Shown here piece after piece: positions 49,001-58,096 of a stretch of 64,000 nt of DNA. This DNA comes from Homarus americanus (lineage: Eukaryota > Arthropoda > Malacostraca > Decapoda > Nephropidae), in contig NW_024738608.1 in the NCBI RefSeq assembly GCF_018991925.1, positions 2,422,787 to 2,486,786 on the forward strand, read 5' to 3'. A program made the translations under genes and the position numbers. Under the pieces are notes generated by a model. It worked only from the letters and a program-made list of their open reading frames with translations, did not search any database and was not told the DNA's origin. Every line of letters begins with the position of its first letter. The first letter of the stretch is position 1.

Positions 49001-52000
49001 CAACACGGTTTTATGCCGGGGCGCTCTTGCTTGACACAATTGCTCAAGGTATTGGATATTTGGACCCATATTCTAGAACGGGGTGGTAATATCGACAATA
49101 TTTACCTAGATTTTGCCAAGGCTTTCGACAGTGTACCCCACGAAAGGCTGAAAATCAAACTGGAAGGGTACGGAATTCGGGGAAATGTCCTAGCGTGGAT
49201 AGAAGACTTTCTACATGACCGCAAGCAATGTGTGGTGATTAATGGCACGAAATCGTCATCTGTACCTGTAACAAGTGGGGTACCGCAGGGTAGTGTATTG
49301 GGCCCGCTGTTGTTTGTTTGTTTCATAAATGACATGCCTGACGTTGTACACTCCTCCATACAAATGTTTGCCGATGATGGCAAGTTATTTCGGGAAATTA
49401 AGAACCAAGCGGACTGTGAAGAGCTGCAGAAGGACCTCTGTGGGCTCCAGGAATGGTCGAAGGAATGGCTGCTGAGATTCAATGTCACGAAGTGTAAGAG
49501 GATGCACCTGGGGCGTACCAACGGTAAGGAGGCGTATCATATGTCCCAACGGGATGAAGAAAATGTTCTAGTTGAGACTGTGTGTGAGAAGGACCTAGGT
49601 GTGTATGTTGACAATGAGCTGAAGTTCTCGGGCCATTGTGAGAAGAAGGTAAATCAGGCAAATAAATTATTGGGTCTTATAAGAAGGTCGTTCAGATATC
49701 TAGACGGTCCGTCCCTCGTGACGATCTTCAGGAGTGAAGTGCTTCCCCATCTGGAGTACTGTCACCCCATCTGGTCCCCGAGATATGCTAGGGACTGTCA
49801 GTTGGTTGAAAATGTTCAAAGGAGGGCCACCAAACTGGTGCCTGCACTTCGGCACCTCAGCTACCCTGAGAGATTGGAGCGCCTGAACTTGCCTAGCTTA
49901 TACTACAGACGGGCAAGGGGGGACCTAGTTGAGGTGTATAAGCATCTCAGGGGGCACTACTCAGTTGAGTGTCCTTACTTGGAGCTGGCGGACGCTCGCC
50001 CCACAAGGGGTCACAGCTCAAGATTGAAGAAGCCGCAAGTCCAGAAAACCGTGAGGGCAAACTTTTTCGGAGTGAGGGTTGTAAACTCTTGGAACAATCT
50101 ACCAGAGTGTTGTGACGGCACCGAGTGTGAGCTCTTTCAAGAGAAGACTTGACCAACACTGGAGCGGGTTCAGGTACATTCAGGAGCCGGTGCATGCCCA
50201 GTATTTGCCAACAGTGCGTGACAGAGACGTGACCGATCGCCCGGGCGGCTAGCGAGCCGATCTTTTGGTGAAGAATATAATGAAAAGAGACGTGACCGAT
50301 CGCCCAAGCGGCTAACAAGCCGATCAGTGACGAAGAGGATAAAAGTAAATAAAAGTATCTCCTAGACTAAGTACTTTACATTGGTCCACATTAAATTTCA
50401 TCTGCCTTTTTTCAGAGCATGAGTAAAATGTTTAGATCTTTCTATAGTTTTGTGGAGTCCTTGTCAGATTTAATTTCACTCCCTATTTTAGTGTCATTAG
50501 CAAATTTATTTATGTTGCTGTCTACGCCTATATCTCCGTCATTTATGTATATAATAAATAGTAATGGTCCAAGTACTGAGCCTTGGGTACTCCACTAATG
50601 ATGTTACCCCAATCGGATTTAGTGCTGTTAATGCTTACTCGCTGTTTCTTGTCCTGTAACCACGCCCTAATCCATTTTAGAATATCTCTTTCAATTCCAT
50701 AAGCCTCCACTTTTCCTAATAGTCTTTCGTGGGGGACTCTCTTGAAGACTTTCCTAAAGTCGAGGGATACCATATAATCGTGCCCATCATCCACTGATTC
50801 AAAAACAGTTGAAAAGAATGTTAATAATTAGTGAAGCAATGTTGAGAATCACTGATCAATTTGTGGTTCTCCAGGTGATTTCGAATAAAGCTTGAAATTA
50901 ATGCTTCCAGCAATTTACCTACAATTGATGTTAAACTGATTGGACGGTAGTTAGAGGAAAGTGATCTATATCCTTTCTTGAAAATCGGGATCACATTCGC
51001 TATCCTCCAGGATTCTGGTAGTAGGAAATATACAGTCGGATGCCACTGCTGCACTCGGTAATACTGGAACAGATGGCTACACCAGAAGTTGTTGTTTGAT
51101 TTCATTAATTTTTCCACAGATACGACAACTTTTTATTCTAATATTTTTGTTCTCTATCTATGATCATAAATCACCTGCGGTGAGCAGGTTATGAAGGATG
51201 AGGGAAATTACGGAGTAAAACACGATGAAAAGGTGGTCATATGACATCAAAATGATGTCTCTACAAGCCTTCTACACGAAAATAAATTGTTTCTTCAAGA
51301 AAGTTCCTTTCATTGGTTCTAGATTTCAAATTAAGTACAGTACTTTTTTTATATGGCGGGGGTCCAGGGTCCGCTCCCTACCTAGGAAGTTACTGTAGGT
51401 AGGTTACTTTGGTTGGTTGGTTAGATCAGGTTCTATTAGGTTCTGTGCATTGTTGTATCGCTTCTATTAATTACTATTATCCAAAGAACATATGTAAAAA
51501 AATTCACGAAATCAAGCAACACTTTCTGGTGTTAGCCTTCTGCTCCAAGATTACCCTGCACTCAACTCACTTTAATATTAAGGATGGTTTCTTTTACTGC
51601 AATGTGAGTCTGGGGGGCATAGCCTGGTAAAATTATTGTTGTGATCATGCACCTATTTGGAAGTAGTTCAGAATTGTTCAAAACACATCAAAAACCACCG
51701 AAAAACATAATGTCAACCTAACCTAACCAAAACCTCTCTCGGACGACCGTAACTTAAATCCTATAATACCCTGCATGATCGAAATGATAATACCCATAGC
51801 CTCCCAGACCAAGTTAGGTAGGATAGGTCAGGTTCTGGGTAAAATTTAGTTTTGGTTATCACTGTACTGTATTTAGATATCTAACCTAACCTAGCCACAG
51901 AACTATATCTATCCTAACTGGGGGGGATTGGCCCCCAGACCCATCCCCGGTAAATATTTAGAAGTTACCAACACCTACTTATACATTGAGTCTTATATAG

Positions 52001-53864
52001 GGAGAAAGAGGAAAGAATTAAAATAATTTATCTATAGCATTTTTGTCGGATGTATATTTTTTGAGTAATTTAACTGATAAAATTACCAACAATATCACTT
52101 GTTCAACATGGGCAGGACTTTGAAGTAGAGGTAAAATGTGGGGAAAAAAATATTTGAACACCTCATCTAACATTTCCTAACCTTAAAAAATCCCCAAACT
52201 ATAAAAAGTTTACCTTATTCAAGATTTCGGTGTTAGAAAGGTGGTGATGGTCTCGATTTTTAGTACTGTATGTGGTGGTGTTTTCGGTGCTCATATGAGG
52301 GATCCATAAACTTGAAAGTGATTTTTAAAATTTTTACAAGTTAGGAAACATTAGGGCAGGTTTTCAAAGGTTTGTTTGGCGTTTTTTTAAGTATTTTACC
52401 CCACATTTTCCCTCTACTTCAAAGCTCTGCCCACTTTGAACAACTAATATTGTGGGTGATACATAGAGGATATTTTGCCATGACTAGCAAAGTAACAACT
52501 AATGCTATTTTACCGTGAGTGTTAACTGATTGGCTAAGTACTTTCCGTTTAATATGACGGGTAGTACACCCCCCAGCTAGGTAAGGTTAGGTAGATTTCT
52601 TTGGTTGGTTAGGTCAGGTTCTAGTAAATGTTGCCTCTTTTTAAACGATAAGAACATCTGTGGAAAAAATGAACAATATCAAACAACAACTTCTGGTAAG
52701 GTATATTTATAGCTACACAACGATCGACTCACAGCAAAATAAATGCCAAATGCCGCCAGTCACGGTCACATATCGTTCTCGTGTTGTTTGCCGGTAATGG
52801 ACGATTAGCCAATCAGAGCGCATTCAAGGTAAAAGAGCGTTAATAAGAATTTAGCCGGTCACAACAAAATAATCGCTGCCTAATTTTATTGGTTAAAATA
52901 CTCAAAAATTTTAAATTTCCGACAGAGACATGGTAATTATTGACGACTGACCCACCGTCAATTTAGCACCGTAAATTATTATAAAAACGCTGCAATTTCA
53001 CTGTGTTTTATAGAGGACACTGTTGTAGTCTGTGCAAATGTTTTTTTTTTTTTTTTAACCCAACCTAACCTTCAACTAAAATAATTTTATAGAGGACACT
53101 GTCTAGTTTATGCAGTTTTTATTTTTCTATAAACCCAACATAACCTAATCTAACCCAACCCCTTAACATAAAACAGCCGAAAAGACAAAGTAGTGCACAC
53201 CTAAGGCGCCTAAATATCTACCAAATGAAGCATTTGCACAAGAAATGATAATCATATCAGTTCACACTGATGAAAATAGTTAGAAAATAAAAACCAAAAC
53301 AAATGACTTATTGGCAGGTTAGTTGTCAATATTATCCACAACTTCTAAATATTACCCCCTCCCAGGTTCTGTGCAGTCTAAATTTTATTCCTCTTCACCA
53401 CTGATCGGCTCGTTAGTTCGGTCACGTCTCTATTACACACTGTTGGCAAGTACTGGCTCCTGAGTGTACCTGAACCTGCTCCAGTGCTGATCAAGTCTGG
53501 TCTTGAATGAACTCACACTCGGTGCCGTCACAACACTCTGGCAAATGACATCTCCAAAAATTTGGTGCAATTCCATAAGTTCCATCTGATGATAACCGTC
53601 TCCTCCAATTTTTCATGTTTATAAGTGTATTTCATTTATGAGTTTGACCCAATAAAACAAAATCAGAGGGTAAGATTGACCCCTGGCAAGTCTCAGGTGC
53701 CATCATACCACACACAGCTCCCTTCACAAATTTCTCTAAATAACGGAAGGTGAGGCCAACCATGACCTCACTGGTGCTTGCCTTACCCCTTGACGTACAC
53801 CAGTAATTCCCAGGGTAGCCTACAACCACCACATCACCAGACAGTGCCTCACATCACTCACCAT
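39911..53864 (-). CDS. LSM4: LSM4, U6 snRNA-associated Sm-like protein (join 53862-53864, 47815-47955, 43198-43378, 39911-40020)
   Basis: LSM4 is a subunit of the Lsm2-8 ring, which binds the U6 snRNA 3' end in the nucleus, and the Lsm1-7 ring, which promotes mRNA decapping in the cytoplasm. The product is 144 residues, close to the roughly 139 of the human protein. Exon 2 encodes [20 protein letters not shown] and the rest of Sm motif 1; exon 3 encodes [20 protein letters not shown] (Sm motif 2, IRGS) and an RGG stretch; exon 4 encodes a Gly/Arg tail ending MKKKEGFK. Donors and acceptors are canonical, and phases 0, 0 and 1 join without a break. RGG tails of this type are arginine-methylation and RNA-contact regions. 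Exon 1 appears to supply only the initiator Met. The introns (about 5.9, 4.4 and 3.2 kb) carry many transposons but no damage to coding exons. Confidence 0.93.
40664..42318. mobile_element. Tigger-like element in LSM4 intron 3, carrying a SINE
   Basis: Inverted ends CAAGTATCTCTCGTTTAGTG and CACTAAACGAGGGATACTTG, flanked by TA at 40662-40663 and 42319-42320, the TA target typical of Tc1/mariner/pogo transposition. No transposase frame remains. The SINE at 40942-41278 lies inside. Confidence 0.8.
40942..41278 (-). mobile_element. tRNA-derived SINE in a Tigger-like element
   Basis: The minus-strand head is GTGGTGTAATGGTCAGCATT (A-box region, about 41270-41250), and the B box is GGTTCGATCC at about 41215-41225. 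The body matches 22790-23102 (GACAACTCGCCAACTGCACT; GGGTAGACAGAGGGAAATGG). An RNA polymerase III promoter is recognisable. Confidence 0.85.
43198..43378 (-). CDS. LSM4: LSM4 coding exon 3
   Basis: The acceptor is TCATTCCAG before GATGGTGAC; the donor is AGAG|GTGAGT. It has 60 codons plus one base: Sm motif 2 ([16 protein letters not shown]), [17 protein letters not shown], and the start of the RGG tail. Confidence 0.95.
43873..44325. mobile_element. Tigger-like MITE in LSM4 intron 2
   Basis: Inverted ends CAGTGATATCTCCATTAGCC and GATCCAGCTAACAGAAATATTACTG, flanked by TA (43871-43872, 44326-44327). The interior repeats a CCCCGGAATTTTCCGGGTA palindrome about four times (43950, 44044, 44138). 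Pieces of the same family occur near 42530-42670, 44875-45010 and 46740-47010. Confidence 0.75.
45729..46243 (+). mobile_element. pogo/Tigger-like DNA transposon, internally deleted
   Basis: TIRs start CAGTGAGTTCTGCTATAACG and, reversed, CAGTCAGTTCTGCTATAACG; TA flanks both ends (45727-45728, 46244-46245). A frame from 45859 begins [17 protein letters not shown] and then [14 protein letters not shown], which matches the first helix-turn-helix of CENP-B/pogo-type transposases. It becomes unrelated after about 45 residues, so the DDE domain is gone. It is a non-autonomous copy in LSM4 intron 2. Confidence 0.85.
46740..47010. mobile_element. Fragment of the Tigger-like MITE family
   Basis: The right end CCAGCTAACAGGGACATCACTA resembles the right end of the MITE at 43873-44325, and the interior has TCGGAAATCTTTCCCCGG-like repeats. 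The left end was not identified. Confidence 0.5.
47815..47955 (-). CDS. LSM4: LSM4 coding exon 2
   Basis: The acceptor is TTCCTTTCAACAG; the donor is TCTCGG|GTGAGT. It has 47 codons, beginning with TTG (Leu) rather than a start codon, so Met must come from an upstream exon. It contains Sm motif 1: [20 protein letters not shown], nearly identical to animal LSM4. Confidence 0.96.
48968..50152 (+). CDS. Reverse-transcriptase ORF fragment of the nested LINE
   Basis: This is 394 uninterrupted codons, open at the 5' end. RT motifs in order: [31 protein letters not shown] (catalytic Asp), [19 protein letters not shown] (catalytic pair; Gly replaces the commoner Thr), then [15 protein letters not shown] and a C-terminal [20 protein letters not shown] block ending FQEKT before TGA. 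The fingers and endonuclease regions are missing, so this copy is not autonomous. Being intact and nested inside a decayed LINE, it is the younger insertion. Confidence 0.88.
   Translation, partial: HLLRNNLVKDCQHGFMPGRSCLTQLLKVLDIWTHILERGGNIDNIYLDFAKAFDSVPHERLKIKLEGYGIRGNVLAWIEDFLHDRKQCVVINGTKSSSVPVTSGVPQGSVLGPLLFVCFINDMPDVVHSSIQMFADDGKLFREIKNQADCEELQKDLCGLQEWSKEWLLRFNVTKCKRMHLGRTNGKEAYHMSQRDEENVLVETVCEKDLGVYVDNELKFSGHCEKKVNQANKLLGLIRRSFRYLDGPSLVTIFRSEVLPHLEYCHPIWSPRYARDCQLVENVQRRATKLVPALRHLSYPERLERLNLPSLYYRRARGDLVEVYKHLRGHYSVECPYLELADARPTRGHSSRLKKPQVQKTVRANFFGVRVVNSWNNLPECCDGTECELFQEKT
48968..50355 (+). mobile_element. Second-family CR1-like LINE nested in the LINE above
   Basis: 5'-truncated within RT, with a 3' UTR of about 200 bp holding a near-duplicate of about 65 bp (AGAGACGTGACCGATCGCCC at 50222 and 50286). 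It ends near ATAAAAGTAAATAAAAGTAT at 50340-50358. A minus-strand 3' fragment of this family is at 53395-53560. Confidence 0.85.
51150..51545. repeat. Dispersed repeat R1, copy 1
   Basis: Similar in order to 59790-60285 (GGGGAAATT/GGGAAATT, TAAAACACG.CGAAAA, TTCTACA.GC.TT.TACRCGA, TTTGGTTGG.TA) and to 52530-52705. Noncoding, origin unknown. Confidence 0.65.
52060..52480. repeat. Long inverted repeat (hairpin) in LSM4 intron 1
   Basis: The left arm, about 52095-52200, contains CTTTGAAGTAGAGGTAAAAT; the right arm, about 52330-52455, contains its complement, ATTTTCCCTCTACTTCAAAG. Pairing continues outward (TTGTTCAA.TGGGCAG) and inward (CATTTCCTAAC / GTTAGGAAA). The loop is about 130 bp. It is possibly a MITE, or a source of double-stranded RNA when the intron is transcribed. 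Confidence 0.75.
52530..52705. repeat. Dispersed repeat R1, copy 2 (partial)
   Basis: CTAGGTAAGGTTAGGTAGAT, TTTGGTTGGTTAGGTCAGGT and TGGAAAAAATGAACAATATC match segments of 51370-51520 and 60120-60270. Confidence 0.65.
52706..53390. other. LSM4 intron 1, unclassified part
   Basis: AT-rich, with a poly(T) run at 53041-53056 and two near-repeats of TTTATAGAGGACACTGT (53009, 53085). No gene seen. Confidence 0.4.
53395..53560 (-). mobile_element. 3' fragment of the second-family LINE
   Basis: The reverse complement matches the 3' end of the LINE at 48968-50355: GTGTGAG with GACGGCACCGAGTGTGAG, CACTGGAGCAGGTTCAGGTA, and the GACGTGACCG element. Confidence 0.8.
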
Positions 53865-53960
53865 CGCTGCCGCTCGACCATCACCTGAGTCTCATCCACT
53901 ACACCGCTAACGTTTTGTTAATTCTCCTCTAAAAAACACTTTTTTGAACCTAAACCTCTT
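53862..53960 (-). CDS. LSM4: Probable LSM4 exon 1 (5' UTR and ATG)
   Basis: On the minus strand GGCAGCGATG|GTGAGTGATG places a consensus donor directly after an ATG at 53864-53862; joined to exon 2 it gives MLPLSLL, as in other animals. The -3 base is G, a good context. Two upstream ATGs in the same exon are short or out of frame. The 5' boundary is a guess. An alternative ATG|GTAAGT lies at 55481-55479 but has C at -3 and belongs to a duplicated segment. Confidence 0.6.
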
Positions 53961-54291
53961 GAGTTAATAGTGAAGCCATATATTTAATTTAAAAAATGTT
54001 TATTTTGTTTAGTATTTTATAATATTCCTATTACTATTATCCATACATTATAAAATATTAAAATTAAATAATTCCAAAATATATCACTTCCATATATAAG
54101 GTGAATTTTATTTAATAGAACAAATATATGAATAATAAAGAATAATTGTTTTACATTCTTAGTCAAAGCAGGCTCTAATACTTAAGAATTTCGTCCTATT
54201 AACGACACTGGGTTTGGGAGTTAGAGAATGCGGGTATAAGCCGTGACTATTAAGGACACCTTCACATCCTCCAACAACACCCAGCCAAAGA

Positions 54292-55376
54292 CTATATACT
54301 AAAGATAGGAAAGCGCACCAAAATGTTGTAATAATTGGGTCCTAAAAAGTGCCGAGCCAAAACAATAGATAGCGTTAGTCTGCAAAGCCTATAATTTGTT
54401 TAAGTCATGACCGCGAAATTCATTTACTGTCAAAATGGCAGCAAGAGGACACTCCTGCGTGTTATGCCGCAGAACCAAGGAAGGCCATTCCCAATTTGTA
54501 TACCATTCATTCCCAAAGGTAGGAGCACAGTTTTGAATCACATATATATATATGACATGACAGGTTTATTTATCATTATATTTACAAACAATGTGAAAAC
54601 TCCCTACAGGTGCTTGCAATGGATAAGTGTACTGGGGCTTGAGAAACTTAAAGGAAAGAGTCCAGAAAATATAAGCATAAACACCAGGTTATGCAGCCAT
54701 CATTTTTCCGAAGGCAATTACACTGCAGGGAAGGCATCTTCTAGGCTTTGTAATAATGCTTGTCCAGATATTAACCTAGTTTTGTATTATAATATGTATA
54801 GTGTGTCAAATATCACATATTGCAAATAAATATGTTTGCACATGTATATGTCTATAGACTTTATTTTAAGATCCATATTTTTGGGGAAAATAAACCATAA
54901 AATTATTTATGTATATCCTTCACCCCAAAACACTGCTGTTAATTATGATCCCCCAAAAATGTAATATTTTATATTCTAAAGCACAGAAAATGAGTTGGCA
55001 TTCAGTTGACTTAAATGAATACATGGACTAGGATATTTATATGATTCACACAAAAAATATGCAAAAATATGTTCCAAGCATGAATAAAAATTATACTGTA
55101 GGGAGTAACAATTCTTCCAGTAACTTATTATAACATAGCAAGGTGAACGACTAATTTATACATTTTATGTGCATTATATGGAGAAAATATAAATTTTGTT
55201 ATATTAACATATCTTAAGCATATTTCATATGAAAAATTGATACGTTAGCAACCGTTAAAATGATGCTCCGTATAGTGATGGACCAGCCCAATAGATAGCG
55301 CTGTCGTGGGTTTAGACCGCACATGTTTTTTAATGGTAGGGATAGGCGCTATCCTATCTTTCGTATATAGTCTTTG
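54292..55376 (+). mobile_element. Possible P-like element: THAP sequence between 31-bp inverted repeats
   Basis: Left end CAAAGACTATATACTAAAGA and right end, read inward, CAAAGACTATATACGAAAGA continue to GCGC, giving 31-bp inverted repeats with two mismatches over 1085 bp. Inside each end lies CAATAGATAGCG (about 54362 and 55289, same orientation). P elements of flies have 31-bp inverted repeats, subterminal motifs and a THAP-domain transposase. No 8-bp target duplication is visible (CACCCAGC left, ACCTGACG right) and there is no catalytic domain, so this is a hypothesis. Confidence 0.4.
54435..54829 (+). pseudogene. THAP zinc-finger sequence in two exons, frame-disrupted
   Basis: THAP domains bind DNA through a C2CH zinc site. 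Exon 1 (54435-54518, 28 codons) starts MAARGHSCVLC and reaches HSFPK at donor AAAG|GTAGGA, giving the Cys pair and the FP motif. Exon 2, after CTCCCTACAG at 54609, carries CLQWISVLG (the invariant Trp), LCSHHF (Cys-x2-His) and a late ACPDIN that parallels the AVP box. The exons do not join in frame: exon 1 ends in phase 0, but exon 2 needs two extra bases, and residues between FPK and the Trp are too few. It is therefore a decayed copy, or there is a missing microexon or a sequence error. AATAAA is at 54824-54830. It ends TAA at 54827-54829. Confidence 0.65.
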
Positions 55377-55478
55377 ACCTGACGGCCAGGGTTTAAAAAG
55401 ACTCATATCTATATAGAGAGCCGCTTCACTATACATTTTTGTGGATGACATAAACCAACCAAAAATAGCAATACTTAC

Positions 55479-55565
55479 CATGAGTGTGGTACATAAACCA
55501 CCTATTGTTGACTTATACAGTACGCTTCTCTCTTATGTCGAGAACACCGCAAATTAATTACAAGT
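55479..55565 (-). other. Left arm of an inverted duplication ending in a splice donor
   Basis: On the minus strand: AATTAATTTGCGGTGTTCTC, then GGTGGTTTATGTACCACACT, then CATG|GTAAGT. The right arm at 59607-59703 has the same order. It could be a first exon of a minus-strand gene, including an alternative LSM4 start. Confidence 0.5.
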
Positions 55566-56514
55566 TCAAATCTTCCTTTTATGTTTCCGTATTTTTTTCT
55601 ATAGACAATGGACGTGTTTTTGCAACGTCCGCCCTTTGCCACATTTTCTTTGCTTACGTACAATTGTTATCAACAGCTGAATCTTTCCAGCGTCCCTGTC
55701 ATACTGTACACGCGATCGCTTCCAGCAACTTCCACATTATGATTATGGTGTTACGACAAAAGATGAACCTACCAAACCTAATCTAATCTAACGATGATGT
55801 AATATATTTTAGTTAGGTCAGGATGCTTAAATAAGGATGGCTTGTAGTGGATTCCTCCCCTACAAACGCAATGTGTCGCTGACTGGCCGACCCCCGGCGA
55901 ATCTACCAGCATATCCCTCGTGGTCAAGGTCAGGTAACCAGCGACGCCGAACAAAGCGGGGGCCTACCATCAAGCCACGCCTACCCCCGCTATATAAGAC
56001 CACAGCAAGCAAAACCTCCTCTGAGCACCCTCACCAACCAGCTCTCCCTACTCACGCTTGTAACCACACTGCCTCCTCCCAGCACCAGCCACCAAGCTGT
56101 ATTGTACAGTACATCCAATATAATATGTATACAGAGAGCACATTGTGAGTTTCCTTTCTCCATCCCATCCTGAGTGTGAACCCAAACATAACGTACCCCA
56201 CAAATGGTGACCCCCGGAGATTCGCACTCACACAGGATGGAGGAGAAACATCTCATGTAAACCTACAATTGGTGACCCCTGGAGCCTTGAACACCACACT
56301 CCTTTCAGCTGCCTTACTCCTGGAGCTGAGAAGATCGTCCTGCCTGCTGCCAGCCTAGGCCAACCGCCTTACCCGCACCACGTGCTACCCCACTCCTCCA
56401 CGACGACACCACCCGCACCACGTGCTACCCCACTCCTCCACGACGACACCAACCGCACCACGTGTTACCCCACTACGACACCATCTCACGACCGTCTGAC
56501 ACACTTCCGCAAGA

Positions 56515-57360
56515 ATGGACGGATGGATCTCTCTATCGACTTTCAACCACAACGTCGAGGACTGGTTAGATCATGTGGAAGCAATCCTCATCGTTTCACA
56601 AGCTACTGACGAGCAAAAGTATGGCGCCCTGCTCTCTTCCTTGCCCACGGAAGTCGCCACGCATGTATCACGGACTATTTCCAACCCTCCAAAGAACAAC
56701 AAATTTGCCACCCTGTGGGACGCCTTAAAAACGCAATGCCAACGGACCCGCCCCAGTCTCCTGCAGAACCTATCTTCAATCTCCCTTGGAAACTCAACTC
56801 CGGGACTTCTCTGGGAGGAGACGTGTAGGCTGAACTTTCGGCATGCAGACAGACTTCCCGACCCTATCCTGCGCCAGCTTCACGCACAAAAGCTTCCCAC
56901 ACAAGTACGTATCATCCTGTCCGCAGTAGATTACTCGACGACACCTGAACTCTACGCAACCACGGCAGACAGAATATTCAACGAGTGCGCGTCTGCATGC
57001 CTGGCTGCCGCGGACAACCCAACGACCACACCAGTACCTACCTCCGAACTTGTAAGCCGGGTCAACACCCCTCAGCCGAGCAATACCTCACAAGACATCA
57101 GGGACCTGTTACAAACTTTGAACCGCAGGATGGACACCATTGAACAGTTCTGTTCCTCCATGCTGCTACTGGACCTGGTACTAACTCACGCACCACGTCC
57201 TACCGACCCCAACACACCTGTCCTGCCTCAGACGCCGCCCCCAGCCCCCAGCACAGTGTATCTAGCCCCTGTTGGTACCATCAACGTTTTGATGGTAATG
57301 CAAGATGCTGTGAGGCCCCCTGCAACCACACGGCGAAGCGACATCGACGGAGACGGGTAG
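56515..57360 (+). CDS. Gag-like protein of the LTR retrotransposon
   Basis: A 281-codon frame. The N-terminal 100 residues follow the arthropod Ty3/gypsy Gag pattern: VEDWLDHVEAIL, then YGALLSSLPTEVATHV, and a NPPKNNKFATLWDALKT block, corresponding to the capsid-like helical region. Later parts are Thr/Pro/Ser-rich with a possible coiled coil (IRDLLQTLNRRMDTIEQF). No CCHC zinc knuckle is seen. The frame ends at TAG 57358-57360, about where the pol region was lost. Gag would form the particle that packages element RNA. Confidence 0.75.
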   Translation: MDGWISLSTFNHNVEDWLDHVEAILIVSQATDEQKYGALLSSLPTEVATHVSRTISNPPKNNKFATLWDALKTQCQRTRPSLLQNLSSISLGNSTPGLLWEETCRLNFRHADRLPDPILRQLHAQKLPTQVRIILSAVDYSTTPELYATTADRIFNECASACLAAADNPTTTPVPTSELVSRVNTPQPSNTSQDIRDLLQTLNRRMDTIEQFCSSMLLLDLVLTHAPRPTDPNTPVLPQTPPPAPSTVYLAPVGTINVLMVMQDAVRPPATTRRSDIDGDG

Positions 57361-57364
57361 GCGC

Positions 57365-57953
57365 TATAACCTCCGCCACTATCAAGCAGCACATCACACG
57401 CCTTACTTCTGACCTTGACCACTTCACTCCTGCTGCCCGTCACTACCTACTACAAACACTACGTCAGGCGGTTTCTGCATTCAAGGCTACTGCCCCACGC
57501 CAGCCTTCCCACCGCCCTGAACACATTCATCCCACACCTCCTCCGCCAATCTGCCCACAATTACCCCTTGCAGCACCACCTCGTCCACAACATTTCTGGG
57601 CACCCTCTTTTCTTCCTCAGGTACCCACTGCACCTGTCTTGCACCCTCCTGCTGTAATGGACCCTCCTCCCGACGTGGCCCCTGCTCCTGACGCGGACCC
57701 AGACACCCCACCCTGCGCCACCGAGGACTGCGTACCCGCTGCGAGAGAAGCACCACATTCCTCGCCTGTAAAACTTTCTCTTATCCACAAACCTACTCTT
57801 CCCTCTACTTCTCCCACAGATCTCTTGTCTCTAGACAGAGTCGTCTCCCGTAGCGGCCAGCTCATCCACACCCCCGCCCGTTATGTCTCACATGTGGGAT
57901 ACAACCCTGCCGACAACGAGTCTCCTGAACCGCCCGGAGGGGAGGGGGAGTAT
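57365..57953 (+). pseudogene. Residual C-terminal tail of Pol in the LTR retrotransposon
   Basis: The frame that includes 57639 is open through this interval and into the 3' LTR. It is Pro/Ala-rich, with FTPAARHYLLQTLRQAVSAF near 57410-57470 and RVVSRSGQLIHTPARYV at about 57838-57890; the latter resembles the tail after the integrase in many Ty3/gypsy Pol proteins. No catalytic motif is present. Confidence 0.55.
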
Positions 57954-58096
57954 TGTAGTGGATTTCTCCCCTACAAACGCCGTGTGTCGCTGACTGGCCG
58001 ACCCCCCGCGAATCTACCAGCGTATCCCTCGTGGTCAAGGTCAGGTAACCAGTGACGCCGAACAGAGCGGGGGCCTACCATCAAGCCACGCCTACC

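Larger units (their letters stand above)
48297..51115 (-). mobile_element. CR1/L2-like LINE in LSM4 intron 1, split by a second LINE
   Basis: The 3' tail (CATAAGAATGGAGG) is at 48301, C-terminal codons run to about 48967 ([17 protein letters not shown]), and the RT part resumes at about 50356 with [18 protein letters not shown] and, near 50945-51010, [20 protein letters not shown]. The order is correct for one element opened at 48968. Several stops; dead. Confidence 0.85.

Noticed and set aside
55245..55481. 78-codon minus frame beginning at the alternative ATG|GTAAGT
   Set aside because: It reads through the splice donor into the inverted-repeat end of the THAP unit; there is no domain, and it is more likely an exon end than a coding frame.
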